DNA from: CAIWHR01 sp963786625 | GTDB lineage: Bacteria > Pseudomonadota > Gammaproteobacteria > Burkholderiales > Casimicrobiaceae | DNA: 64,000 bases | Direction: 5' to 3' | Assembly (NCBI GenBank): GCA_963786625.1 | Contig: CAWAZS010000009.1 | Location: 62,001-126,000, forward strand | Part shown: piece after piece, positions 47,501 through 56,353 of the stretch | How the letters are laid out: every line of letters starts with the position of its first letter | How positions within the stretch are numbered: position 1 is the first letter of the stretch | Translations under genes and position numbers: made by a program | The notes under the pieces: generated by a model | The model's input: the letters and a program-made list of their open reading frames with translations, nothing else | Told to the model about the DNA's origin: nothing | Database searches by the model: none

Positions 47501-47984
47501 ATGACCAGGCAAATCGTCGGTCTCGTTGGCTGGCTCGCGATCAGCTTTGCCGCAGCCGCAATTGGGGGGCTCGCGTCCGCCGATGCCGGAGCCTTCTATC
47601 GCGAGCTCATTCGGCCCGCATGGGCGCCCCCTTCGTGGCTCTTCGCGCCTGCCTGGACGTTGCTCTATCTCCTCATGGGCATCGCCGCCTGGCTGGTCTG
47701 GCGAAAGGAGGGCTTTCGCAGGGCATCGCACCGCGCTGACGTTGTTTCTGGTCCAGCTCGGCGCCAACGCACTTTGGACGTGGCTCTTCTTCGTCTGGCG
47801 TCTCGGGGCGTTTGCCTTCGCCGAGATCCTCATTCTCTGGATGCTGATTCTCTGCACGCTTGTCGCTTTCTGGCGCGTGCGTCCCCTTGCCGGAGCTCTG
47901 CTAATCCCTTACCTTGCCTGGGTGACCTATGCGTCCGCGCTCACCTATGCCGTCTGGAAAGGCAATCCCGGGCTCCTTGCCTGA
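47501..47984 (+). CDS. tspO: TspO/MBR family membrane protein, one frameshift
   Basis: 160 aa after removing one base near 47735. Five helices with IVGLVGWLAISFAAAAIGGL, RPAWAPPSWLFAPAWTLLYL, LMGIAAWLVWRK, LFLVQLGANALWTWLFFVWR and YLAWVTYASALTYAVWKGNP, all standard TspO signatures. TspO binds porphyrins and affects oxidative-stress responses. Confidence 0.88.
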
Positions 47985-48068
47985 CATACGAGCGACATAG
48001 GCAGGGACAGAAGCCATCGGCGCGATGACTGTCGATGCTTTTCACTCCTCGCGTCGGAGGTCAGGCGA

Positions 48069-48332
48069 ATGACGACGGCCAATAGCTGCGTTCTTGGAGT
48101 CCTGGTGCTCGCCGGCCTGATCGGCCACGCCATCGCCGCGTCGGAGCACACGATCGATTCCGCGCGCCTTGCCAATTCCATTGTCCGGTATCGCGATCAG
48201 TCGCAGCTCTCGGAGTTCCCCGCGCCGGTCGTCTACTTCCGTGCCGCCCGCGGGCGGGGCGTCGCTCACGCCATGATCGCCGGCCGGCAAGCCGCGGTCG
48301 AGACCTCCAGCGCATGCTTCCCGCGGAGCTAG
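48069..48332 (+). CDS. Small secreted protein of unknown function
   Basis: 87 aa. GGAGG eight bases before the ATG and a clear signal peptide (VLGVLVLAGLIGHAIAAS) support it as real; the mature part (SARLANSIVRYRDQSQLSEF) has no recognised family. Its end overlaps the next GNAT start by 19 bases. Confidence 0.5.
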   Translation: MTTANSCVLGVLVLAGLIGHAIAASEHTIDSARLANSIVRYRDQSQLSEFPAPVVYFRAARGRGVAHAMIAGRQAAVETSSACFPRS

Positions 48333-48847
48333 AGACCGAGCGTCTGCTTCTGCGTGCCCCGCTCCCGGCGGACGCGCACGAGATCTTCGCCGGCTACGCG
48401 CAGATGGCCGAGGTTTCGCGCTTCATGATGTGGCGGCCGCACGCGAGCCTGTCGGTCACCGAGGCTTACGTTGCGCAGTGCATTGCGGCGTTCGAGAATG
48501 GCGTGCGGCTTCCGTATGTCGTTGCCATGCGCGGCGAGCCGGCCGTCGCCATCGGCATGCTGGAGGCCCGGCCGGCCGGGCACATCGTGGAGTTGGGCTA
48601 CGTACTCGCGCCACGGCACTGGGGCGCCGGTCTGATGCCGGAGGCCATTGCCGCGCTGTCCGCGAGGGTCCTCGCGGACGCGGCGTTCTTTCGCGTGCAG
48701 GCGTTCTGCGACGTCGAGAACCGCCCGTCGCAGCGTGCCTTGGAGAAGGCCGGTTTCACACGGGAGGCGCGGCTTGCGCGGTTCGCCATCCACCCGAACC
48801 TGAGCGAGGAGCCGAGGCCCTGCTACATGTATGCGCGATGGAGGTAG
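48314..48847 (+). CDS. GNAT acetyltransferase, RimJ/RimL-like
   Basis: 177 aa. ETERLLLRAPLPADAHEIFA, HIVELGYVLAPRHWGAGLMP (acetyl-CoA loop), FFRVQAFCDVENRPSQRALE and KAGFTREARLARFAIHPNLS. Acetyltransf_3 group, similar in layout to the protein at 35302. Acceptor unknown. Confidence 0.87.
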   Translation: MLPAELETERLLLRAPLPADAHEIFAGYAQMAEVSRFMMWRPHASLSVTEAYVAQCIAAFENGVRLPYVVAMRGEPAVAIGMLEARPAGHIVELGYVLAPRHWGAGLMPEAIAALSARVLADAAFFRVQAFCDVENRPSQRALEKAGFTREARLARFAIHPNLSEEPRPCYMYARWR

Positions 48848-48890
48848 CATGCGTCGTAACGGATTTCATCGTTGACGGGAGGCCCGCCAA

Positions 48891-49328
48891 ATGTCACGAG
48901 TCAGCACGTACCTGAACTTCCCCCGCTCCACCGAACAGGCGTTCGACTTCTACCGCTCCGTGTTCGGGGGCGAGTTCGCCGGCGGCGTACATCGATTCGC
49001 CGACATTCCACCTGCGCCGGGCCAGCCGCCGCTGGCGGAATCCGACAGGAACCTCGTGATGCACGTCGAGCTGCCCATCCTCGGCGGCCACGTGCTGATG
49101 GGAACCGACGCTCCGGAGTCGATGGGTTTCTCGTTGACACCGGGCAACAACGTCTATATCAATCTCGAGCCCGACACCCGCGCCGAGACCGACCGGCTCT
49201 TCAATGCCCTGTCGGCCGGGGGGAAAGTCGAGATGCCCCTGCAGGAGATGTTCTGGGGCGGCTACTTCGGCAGCATCACCGATCGGTTCGGGATCAAGTG
49301 GATGTTCAACTGTGCCAGCAAGAGCTGA
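48891..49328 (+). CDS. PhnB-like VOC protein
   Basis: 145 aa. VSTYLNFPRSTEQAFDFYRS, VFGGEFAGGVHRFADIP, VMHVELPILGGHVLMGTDAP and EMFWGGYFGSITDRFGIKWM are the PhnB (3-demethylubiquinone methyltransferase-like) signature. Function of the family is poorly known. Confidence 0.87.
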   Translation: MSRVSTYLNFPRSTEQAFDFYRSVFGGEFAGGVHRFADIPPAPGQPPLAESDRNLVMHVELPILGGHVLMGTDAPESMGFSLTPGNNVYINLEPDTRAETDRLFNALSAGGKVEMPLQEMFWGGYFGSITDRFGIKWMFNCASKS

Positions 49329-49349
49329 GCGCTCCCGCGCTGCATTGAC

Positions 49350-49398
49350 GCCTGACCGCGCGTTCAGCCGGACGTCCAGCGGCCATGCTGCCGGTCGC
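49350..49398 (+). repeat. attC-like left half
   Basis: GCCTGACCGCGCGTTCAGCC follows the VOC gene stop by 21 bases, with an imperfect stem (CAGCGGCCATGCTG) after it. It keeps the GCCTGAC core and the GCGTTCAGC block. Confidence 0.45.
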
Positions 49399-49432
49399 CG
49401 CACGGGCCGGGCCGCGACGGAGGTCGATGCGC

Positions 49433-49795
49433 ATGGGTAGCCGACCGCTGCAGAAGTACACCGGAAGTTGTCATTGCGGTGCCGTCAGCTTCGAGATCGA
49501 GACCGACTTCCCGGAGCTCACGACCTGCGACTGCTCGATCTGCCGGCGCAAGAACGCGCTCATGGTGAAGGTGCACGAAAGCCAGTTCAAGCTGCGCACC
49601 GGCGAGGATTCGCTCACCGAGTACCGGTTCCACACCATGACCGCGCGCCACTACTTCTGCAAGACCTGCGGCATCTATCCCTTCCATCGGAAGCGGGTCA
49701 CGCCCGACTATTTCGGGATCAACGTGCACTGCCTGCGCGACTTCGATCCGACGGGCATACCCGTGCGGCAGACGGTTGGCGCCGCAATGGCCTGA
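49433..49795 (+). CDS. GFA-family (glutathione-dependent formaldehyde-activating-like) protein
   Basis: 120 aa. Zinc sites GSCHCGAVSFEIETDF, TTCDCSICRRKNALM and FCKTCGIYPFHRK are the Mss4-like GFA pattern. GGAGG nine bases upstream supports the ATG at 49433. The family is named after Gfa but most members have unknown substrates. Confidence 0.87.
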   Translation: MGSRPLQKYTGSCHCGAVSFEIETDFPELTTCDCSICRRKNALMVKVHESQFKLRTGEDSLTEYRFHTMTARHYFCKTCGIYPFHRKRVTPDYFGINVHCLRDFDPTGIPVRQTVGAAMA

Positions 49796-49799
49796 AGTC

Positions 49800-50375
49800 A
49801 TGATCGTCACCGTCCGTCCGCTCACTCCCGGCCGATGGCCCGATCTGGAGAAGGTATTCGAGGCGAAGGGCTGCTCGATCGCCCGCGGCTGCTGGTGCAT
49901 GTACTACCGCGAGAGTGGGCCGCCGCAGAGCCCGACCGGCGTCAGGCCCGCGGCGCGGCGGAAGGCGCGCCTGAAGGCCTTGGCCGATGCCGATCCGCCA
50001 CCCGGCCTGATCGGCTATTCCGGAAGGACGCCGGTGGGCTGGGTTGCCCTGGCGCCAAGGAGCGCATACCTGAAGCTGCGGCGATCGCCGGTGATGAAGC
50101 CCGTGGACGATGCGCCGGTCTGGTCGGTCATCTGCTTCGTCGTGCCCACCGAGTTCCGCCATCAAGGCGTGGCGACCGCGCTGCTGCAGGGCGCCATCGC
50201 CTATGCAAGGAAACGCGGCGCCCGGCTGCTCGAAGCCTATCCGATCGACAAGGAGGTACGGGGGCGGGACGACTGGCTGTGGCACGGCGCCAAGTCGATG
50301 TACGACAAGGCGGGATTCTTCGAGGTGGCCCGCCGGCGTCCCGAGCGTCCGATCGTGCGCCTGGCGCTCACATGA
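49800..50375 (+). CDS. GNAT acetyltransferase
   Basis: 191 aa. GCWCMYYRESGPPQSPTGVR near the start, GLIGYSGRTPVGWVALAPRS, VICFVVPTEFRHQGVATALL (acetyl-CoA loop) and SMYDKAGFFEVARR. Same build as the protein at 45073. Its stop overlaps the next start by four bases, so the two form a small operon. Confidence 0.85.
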   Translation: MIVTVRPLTPGRWPDLEKVFEAKGCSIARGCWCMYYRESGPPQSPTGVRPAARRKARLKALADADPPPGLIGYSGRTPVGWVALAPRSAYLKLRRSPVMKPVDDAPVWSVICFVVPTEFRHQGVATALLQGAIAYARKRGARLLEAYPIDKEVRGRDDWLWHGAKSMYDKAGFFEVARRRPERPIVRLALT

Positions 50376-50896
50376 CAACATCGTCGGCGTTCCCGCTCGA
50401 AGGGGGCTGCGACTGCCGGCATGTCCGGTATCGCATGCAGACCGCGCCGCTGTTCGTGCACTGCTGTCACTGCCGCTGGTGCCAGCGCGAGAGCGGAGCA
50501 TCGTTCGCGCTCAATGCGATGATCGAAGCCGACCGCGTCATCCTGCTCGGCGCAGAGCCCGAGCTCGTTCGCACGCCGTCGGCGAGCGGGTACGGTCAGA
50601 CGTTCGCTCGTTGCCCCGAGTGTCGCATTGCCGTCTGGAGCAACTACGCCGGCGCGGGCCCGCTGGTCAAGTTCGTCCGGGTCGGCACGCTCGACGAGCC
50701 CGACCATCTGCCACCCGACATCCACATCTTCACCGCATCCAAACAACCGTGGGTGATCATTCCGCCCGGAGTGCCTTCGGTGCCCGAGTACTACGAGCGC
50801 GAGAGGTACTGGCCGGCGGAGAGCCTCGCGCGTCGTCAAGCCATGTTGCCGCAGATCGAGGCCTACCAGGCCGCGCTTCGAAGCGGGCGAGCCTGA
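50372..50896 (+). CDS. GFA-family zinc protein, second copy
   Basis: 174 aa. EGGCDCRHVRYRMQTAPLFV, HCCHCRWCQRESGASFALNA and FARCPECRIAVWSNYAGAG carry the metal cysteines; a longer C-terminal part (HIFTASKQPWVIIPPGVPSV) is typical of the longer GFA type. Coupled to the GNAT gene by ATGA. The last plus-strand gene of the row; its stop sits in a GCCTGACCCGGCG core. Confidence 0.87.
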   Translation: MTTSSAFPLEGGCDCRHVRYRMQTAPLFVHCCHCRWCQRESGASFALNAMIEADRVILLGAEPELVRTPSASGYGQTFARCPECRIAVWSNYAGAGPLVKFVRVGTLDEPDHLPPDIHIFTASKQPWVIIPPGVPSVPEYYERERYWPAESLARRQAMLPQIEAYQAALRSGRA

Positions 50897-50925
50897 CCCG
50901 GCGCGCAACGCGGGCGCACCTTCCG
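50891..50925 (+). repeat. attC-like left core, last of the row
   Basis: GCCTGACCCGGCGCGCAACG overlaps the stop of the GFA gene and shares its first 13 bases with the sites at 34704 and 35185 apart from the core position. The next gene is on the other strand. Confidence 0.4.
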
Positions 50926-50932
50926 CGGCGCG

Positions 50933-51955
50933 TCACCGATCCTGGTAGCGCTCGACGACAGCCGCCGAGCCGCCACCCTCTCCGAGAAGCGTCACGATGT
51001 CGGCGAGGCGCCGATCGAATGCCGCCTCGCCGAACAGCGCGTTGGCGGCGGTGCTTGCACTGTGCGCGAGCGTCTCGTCCGGTATCGCTTCGGTCAGTTT
51101 CGCGAAGCCTTCGCCGAAACTCTGCGCGGAATTCCGGTCGAACAGGACGACATTCGGGACCAGACCAGCGAGCGACCGATGCGCGTCGATATCGGACAGC
51201 AGGACGGGTCTTCCGGCCATCAGCGCCTCGATCGCGCACAGGTTCTGCGTTTCGGCCTCCGCACAGCTCACCAGCGCGCCGGACCTGGCGATTTCGAGCT
51301 TCGCCTTGTCCGGGTCCACGGGCCCGAGGAAGACGTGCGGCGACAGTGCCGCGTCGGCATCGGCATGCTCACCCGGGCGATCGGCGCCGATGAATTTGAA
51401 CCGGACCTTCGCCCCCGAGCGCCGCGTGAGGTCGAGCAGCTGCGCCTGGCCCTTGCGCACCTCCCACTGACCGCACACCGCAATCATCGCTTCGTCGCCC
51501 GCCGGGCGAAACGCGTCCTGGCGCACGACGTTCCTGAGCTGATACGCGCGGCCCGGACGCAGGAACGGCGCGAGCTCGACGAGCTGAAACTTCGACGGCG
51601 CAAGAACGACGTCGAGATCCTGCAGTCCGCAGCTCTCCGGCGCGATGTTGAGGATCCGGAAGAAATAGGCCGATTCGTGTATCCACGCCGCGACGGGCGT
51701 GCCGGGGCGCTTGAAGCGCAGCGCCATGGGGACGGAAAGAAACGTGTTGGCGATGACGAACGAGACGGCGGCAGGGTCGACCCGCGTCGCGATCTCGATT
51801 CCCGACGCGCGGAACTGCCCTGCCAGCGGGCCGCCCGCCAGCGGGGCGACGACCGGGTCCTCGCCCAGCCGCTGCAGCGCCTTCGCCAGCGCCAGCAGCG
51901 CGACCGGCGCGCCGGAGTAGCTGAGGTCGTGGGAGATCAGCAGCGGGCGACGCAT
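50933..51955 (-). CDS. GT-B fold glycosyltransferase (group 1)
   Basis: 340 aa. An N-terminal sugar-acceptor half (ISHDLSYSGAPVALLALAKA, FVIANTFLSVPMALRFK) and a nucleotide-sugar half (MIAVCGQWEVRKGQAQLLDL, KFIGADRPGE, SGALVSCAEAETQNLCAIEA, LMAGRPVLLSDIDAHR). The E-x7-E region around AEAETQNLCAIEALMAG fits GT4. It may act with the amidotransferase at 53419 on an envelope or secondary-metabolite sugar; that link is inference. Confidence 0.8.
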   Translation of the reverse strand: MRRPLLISHDLSYSGAPVALLALAKALQRLGEDPVVAPLAGGPLAGQFRASGIEIATRVDPAAVSFVIANTFLSVPMALRFKRPGTPVAAWIHESAYFFRILNIAPESCGLQDLDVVLAPSKFQLVELAPFLRPGRAYQLRNVVRQDAFRPAGDEAMIAVCGQWEVRKGQAQLLDLTRRSGAKVRFKFIGADRPGEHADADAALSPHVFLGPVDPDKAKLEIARSGALVSCAEAETQNLCAIEALMAGRPVLLSDIDAHRSLAGLVPNVVLFDRNSAQSFGEGFAKLTEAIPDETLAHSASTAANALFGEAAFDRRLADIVTLLGEGGGSAAVVERYQDR

Positions 51956-52206
51956 GGCCGGACAATCGTATCAGGCAGGACCGGCAGCGCGGCGGGCGCC
52001 GGCCGAGGGCCGGGCGCGGATCGTCGATGGCCGCGCGGAGCCGATGCGACCGCCATGGCAAGGCAGCCGCGAATTTTCTATGATGCCGGTTGGCCCGTCG
52101 TTCCGCGCGGATGACCGCCGACCGGGCATCGTCCCGGCCGCGCCGCGTTGATCGCCGGGCATCCGTACTGCGGCTGTCCATTGTCACCGTAACGCGAGGC
52201 ATCCCG
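51956..52206. other. Divergent intergenic region
   Basis: About 250 bases between the glycosyltransferase and MOSC starts. No gene is recognised. It should hold promoters for both directions; none was identified with confidence. Confidence 0.35.
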
Positions 52207-52665
52207 ATGAGCATCGAGCGCATATATATCGCAGGCAAGGCCGGCGAACCGCAGATCGAAGTTCGAACGATCGACGTCGTCGCCGGCGCCGGGATCGAGG
52301 GCGATCGCTACTTCGGCGCCAAGGACGAACCAGGCCAGAACATCACCCTCGTCGAGGCCGAGGAGATCGAAGCCTTCGGTGCGGAAACCGGTCGCAGCAT
52401 CGACCCGTCGTCCACCCGGAGAAACCTCGTGACGCGAGGCGTACGCCTGAAGGATCTCGTCGGCAGGGAATTCACGGTGGGGAACGTGCGCCTGCGCGGG
52501 GTGGAGCTGTGTGAGCCCTGCGGCGGCCTCGGCCATCGCCTGTCCTCGGCGGATGTCACGCCCGCGGCGGTCGTCAGGCGTTTCGTCCATCGTGCCGGCA
52601 TCCGCGCCGACGTCCTGGGCTCGGGCTCCATCACCGTGGGCGCCGGCGTTCGCGCTGCCGATTGA
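52207..52665 (+). CDS. MOSC-domain protein
   Basis: 152 aa. AGAGIEGDRYFGAKDEPGQN, ITLVEAEEIEAFGAETG, RRNLVTRGVRLKDLVGREFT and ELCEPCGGLGHRLSSAD. The conserved cysteine of MOSC (LCEPC) is present. MOSC domains bind the molybdenum cofactor and transfer sulfur or reduce hydroxylamines; no partner reductase is nearby. Confidence 0.85.
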   Translation: MSIERIYIAGKAGEPQIEVRTIDVVAGAGIEGDRYFGAKDEPGQNITLVEAEEIEAFGAETGRSIDPSSTRRNLVTRGVRLKDLVGREFTVGNVRLRGVELCEPCGGLGHRLSSADVTPAAVVRRFVHRAGIRADVLGSGSITVGAGVRAAD

Positions 52666-52869
52666 GCATTCCGTCGAGGCGACAGCCCGACCCGACCGGC
52701 GTCTCGCGCTCGTGTCGAGCGCCGGACCCGCGACGTCCGCACTTGCCGGGCAAGCGGGAAAGCGAACGGGGCTGGCACAGGTCGCTCGAACTCCATGTCC
52801 GAAACCGGCGAGCGGATTTGCCCCGCCCGGGAGCACCATGCGAGTGCCCAATTCGACGGAATCCGCATC

Positions 52870-53340
52870 ATGTCCGCCTTTCGAATCGTCGGAATCGATC
52901 ACGAGCAGTTCGAACCCCTTTTCCAGCTCACCGACCGGGAACTGAAGGCGAAGGGCGCGATGCGTCGTGTCGCAACGGAGAGCCCCGGCTTTCCATGCCG
53001 CATCAGTCTCGAAGAGGCAGAGCTCGGCGACGAGCTCTTGCTGCTGCCGTTCCTGCACCAGCCGGCCGCGTCGCCGTACCGGGCGTCGGGACCCATCTTC
53101 GTCCGACGCGGCGCAAGGCAGAGAACGCTTGCCGCAGGCGTCGTGCCGGCCTGCGTCTCGCGCCGCCTCATGTCGGTGCGTGCCTATGACGCCGAGCACA
53201 TGATCGTGGCCGCGGCGGTGTGTGAAGGCTTGGTCGTCGCGTCGGAGATCGAGCGGCACTTCGCCGACGATTGCGTCGCGTACATCCACCTGCACAACGC
53301 GAAGCGGGGCTGCTTCTCGTGCCGGGTCGATCGCGCGTAG
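52870..53340 (+). CDS. DUF1203 family protein
   Basis: 156 aa. SAFRIVGIDHEQFEPLFQLT, GFPCRISLEEAELGDELLLL and PFLHQPAASPYRASGPIFVR match DUF1203, a small family with no known function. The last stretch YIHLHNAKRGCFSCRVDRA is also typical. One-gene unit facing the amidotransferase gene. Confidence 0.83.
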   Translation: MSAFRIVGIDHEQFEPLFQLTDRELKAKGAMRRVATESPGFPCRISLEEAELGDELLLLPFLHQPAASPYRASGPIFVRRGARQRTLAAGVVPACVSRRLMSVRAYDAEHMIVAAAVCEGLVVASEIERHFADDCVAYIHLHNAKRGCFSCRVDRA

Positions 53341-53418
53341 CACCTGCCACACCCCCGATCGGACGCGCGACGCGATTGCATCGTCGGGCGGGTGCCGGGC
53401 AACGATGCGCCAAGACGC

Positions 53419-55650
53419 TCAGCTTTCGACGCGGACGAGGAGATTTCGCTCCAGCGCGTCGCGAATCTGCTTTTTCGTGCGCGCGCGTTGAGGCCGTGGT
53501 CGGCGATGATCCGCGCGACGCTCTGGCGTCCGTCGGCGGCGGCAAGAAACGCCTGCCAGCCGGGACTGCCGACGTCCTCGACCGGCTCGCCGTCGCGCGC
53601 AAGGTAGCTTCGTTTCGACGACACCGACCCCGGCGCGCCCGCCGGCGCCGTGACCAGGCTCACGCCCGGAGCGAGGCGCACGACCGTCGAATCCGCCACG
53701 TGGTCCGCGGCGAGCGGTCCCGCTGCCGAGTGCGCGGCGATCCATGCCGGCCAGTCCGTGGTCTTCACTTCCTCGATCATCCGATCGCTGCGCGCAGCCG
53801 GCACGCCGGCAAGACTGTCGGCGAGCTCGGCCAGAATTCCCATGTTGGCGAGGACCAGCAACTGCGGGAGGCCGGCGTAGGTGCCGTCGCTGCCGACGTT
53901 CGCCGCGTAGCGCCGGAATCCGTCGGGATCGAGCGGCCCGCCGCTGCTCGCCGAGCCCGCGATGGCCTGCTCGACGAGGCTGCCGCCGCTGCCCGTCAGG
54001 AGCTCGTGCATCGCGCGAAACGTGTGGTGCTGGCCCTTGCCGTAGAAGAAGTAGCCTTTCGGACGCTCGACGATGCGCGGCGGCACCAGCCCGCTCGCTG
54101 CGCGGCGAAGGATTCGCTTGTCCGGGAACAGCGCGGAATGGTGACGCTCGGGAATCGAGGCGACGAACTCGACGATGCGGTAGTCGATGAACGGGACCCG
54201 GTTCTCGATCCCGTGCGCCGCCGCCGTGCGGTCCTCGTGCCACAGGTGATAGTCGAGATTGCGGCGGCAGGCGCCCGCGTAGAGCTCCCAGGTCGTGCGG
54301 TCGGGACGGCAGCCCGTGGCACTGCGCGAGAAACCGCGGATCGAGCACGCCCCGGTCGAAGAGCTCCGTGTTGGTGATCGCGATCCCGCTCGCCCGCGCC
54401 AGCCGCCGCGTCTCGCGGGTGCGGATCTCGCGTCCGAGGGCGTCCCAGTCCTCGTCGCGCCAGACATCGCGGCGCGGGAGGAATTTCTCCATGTAGCCGC
54501 CCAGGAACTCGTCGCTGCCCTGGCCCAGCAGCATGACCTTGAGGTCCGGATAGGCTTGGCGGGCGAACGCGTGCAGGTGATATTTGTAGAGCTGCTCGGC
54601 GGTGGCCATCGGCAGCTCGCATGCCCACAGCACTCGCCGCCAGTCGTCCGGCGTATAGGCACCCTCGTCGCAATCGAAGCAGACCTGGTGGTTGGGCAGG
54701 CCGAGCGCCTCGGCCACCTCGCGCGACGCCAGCGCGTCGCCGCTCTCGATCGTGCTCCGGCTCAGCACGCTGAACGTCGGAAGCGGCAGGTCCTTCGCGA
54801 CGAGCGCCGCGACGACCGCGGAATCGATGCCGCCCGAGAGGAACACGCCGCAGTCGACGTCGGCCATCAGGCGCAGGCGCACGCTGTCCTCGAGGAGCTC
54901 GCGGAAGCGCGCCACGTAGTGCGTCGCCGGCAGAGGCGCCGGCTCGTCCGCACGCTCGGGAACGCTCCAGAACGGCCGGACGGCGATTTCGCCGGAGTCG
55001 AGCGCGAGCTCCAGCATCGAGCCGGCGGGGACGCGCTCGATCGCCTCGAAGCACGATTGCAGCTCGCTGGGCGCGGCATCGGTGAAGAACTCCTGCCCGA
55101 GCGCAGCGGTCCAGTCGAACCGGCGCACGACCCCCGGGTGCGCGAGCACTGCCTTGATTTCCGACCCGAAGACGAGCGTGCGGCCGGCATCGGCCAGCGC
55201 ATAGAACAGCGGCTTGATGCCCAGCCGGTCGCGCGCGAGCACCACGCGGCGCTCGCGCCGATCGAGGAGCGCCATCGCGAACATTCCGTTGACCGAGTCG
55301 AAGAGATTGCGCCCTCGCTCGAGATAGAGGTAGGGGATCACTTCGCAGTCCGACTGCGTGCGCAGCAAGTCCCGGTGCGACAGCGACGCGCGGATCTGCC
55401 GGTGGTTGTAGATCGCGCCGTTGATCATGGCGCTCACCCGGCCGTCGGCGGTCGTGAACGGCTGCCGCCCACCCGCCAGATCGACGATGGCGAGGCGCTC
55501 GAAGATGAAGCCGACGTTGTTCCAGACGTCGAGCACCTCGTCGTCGGGGCCGCGATGCCGGATCGCGCGCCCCATGCGCCGGAGGACGGCCGTGTCGCCC
55601 GCGTCCAGCGGCCTGCCGTCCAGATGAACGATTCCGGCGATCCCGCACAT
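53419..55650 (-). CDS. Asparagine-synthetase-like enzyme with extra C-terminal domain, two frameshifts
   Basis: About 742 aa after repair (one base near 54320, two bases in a GC repeat near 53485). The glutaminase half starts with catalytic Cys2 (MCGIAGIVHLDG, RHRGPDDEVLD). The synthetase half has FLSGGIDSAVVAALVAKDLP (ATP pyrophosphate loop), LLGQGSDEFLGGYMEKFLPR, IENRVPFIDYRIVEFVASIP. Beyond residue ~600 a further 140 residues follow (HVADSTVVRLAPGVSLVTAP, WQAFLAAADGRQSVARIIAD, TKKQIRDALERNLLVRV), with a PqqD-like winged-helix look. Asn synthetases proper lack this part. Confidence 0.85.
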   Translation of the reverse strand: MCGIAGIVHLDGRPLDAGDTAVLRRMGRAIRHRGPDDEVLDVWNNVGFIFERLAIVDLAGGRQPFTTADGRVSAMINGAIYNHRQIRASLSHRDLLRTQSDCEVIPYLYLERGRNLFDSVNGMFAMALLDRRERRVVLARDRLGIKPLFYALADAGRTLVFGSEIKAVLAHPGVVRRFDWTAALGQEFFTDAAPSELQSCFEAIERVPAGSMLELALDSGEIAVRPFWSVPERADEPAPLPATHYVARFRELLEDSVRLRLMADVDCGVFLSGGIDSAVVAALVAKDLPLPTFSVLSRSTIESGDALASREVAEALGLPNHQVCFDCDEGAYTPDDWRRVLWACELPMATAEQLYKYHLHAFARQAYPDLKVMLLGQGSDEFLGGYMEKFLPRRDVWRDEDWDALGREIRTRETRRLARASGIAITNTELFDRGVLDPRFLAQCHGLPSRPHDLGALRGRLPPQSRLSPVARGPHGGGARDREPGPVHRLPHRRVRRLDSRASPFRAVPGQANPSPRSERAGAAAHRRASERLLLLRQGPAPHVSRDARAPDGQRRQPRRAGHRGLGEQRRAARSRRIPALRGERRQRRHLRRPPAVAGPRQHGNSGRARRQSCRRAGCAQRSDDRGSEDHGLAGMDRRALGSGTARRGPRGGFDGRAPRSGREPGHGAGGRAGVGVVETKLPCARRRAGRGRRQSRLAGVSCRRRRTPERRADHRRPRPQRARTKKQIRDALERNLLVRVES

Positions 55651-55828
55651 CGCTAGTGGCCAGTAATCGAGGAATCGATGGTGAGCGCGGCGCTTCTTCG
55701 CGCAGGCGTTCTGCGCGAGAATGCCGCTCGGGATACGGGTGTCGACGTCGTCTGCGAGTATACCGTCCGGCCTGCGGGTCGCCGGGGCGTGGATGATGCG
55801 TGCGCCCAGCTTTCAGGAGATGGATTCC

Positions 55829-56315
55829 ATGGCCGCAGACACCGCGCTTGTCTCCCTCCGCGAAATCACGGCGGACACGGTTCGCGCGATCATCGCGCTC
55901 GCCGTCGCCGCGGATCAGCAGCGATTCGTCGCCCCCAATGCCGTCTCCCTCGCGCAGGCGCTGTTCCACGAAGAGGCCTGGTATCGCGCCATCTATGCCG
56001 GCGAATCCCCCGCGGGGTTCGTCATGCTCTACGATGAGTCGCTCCGGGAGCGCGCCACCGCCCGCGCCGGAGATCGGCTTGTGGCGATTCATGGTCGACC
56101 ACAGGTTCCAGGGCCGCGGCATCGGCGCGGCAGCGCTCGGCCAGGTCGTCGCGCACGTGCGCGCCAAGGGCGTGTTCGCCTCGCTCACCACGTCGTACGT
56201 TCCCGGTCCGGGCTGCCCCGAGCGGTTCTACCTTCAGGCCGGCTTCCGGCACACCGGAAAGGTCGACGAGGGAGAAGTTGTCCTCGAGCTGCCACTCGTG
56301 TCCAATCCAACCTAG
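55829..56315 (+). CDS. GNAT acetyltransferase, one frameshift
   Basis: 161 aa after removing one base near 56065. VSLREITADTVRAIIALAVA, GESPAGFVMLYDESL, WRFMVDHRFQGRGIGAAALG (acetyl-CoA loop) and ERFYLQAGFRHTGKVDEGE, the SpeG/spermidine-type layout. AGGAGA lies before the ATG. Confidence 0.82.
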
Positions 56316-56353
56316 CGCAATCATCCTGCAGGGCAAGCCCCGGAGATCGGTCG

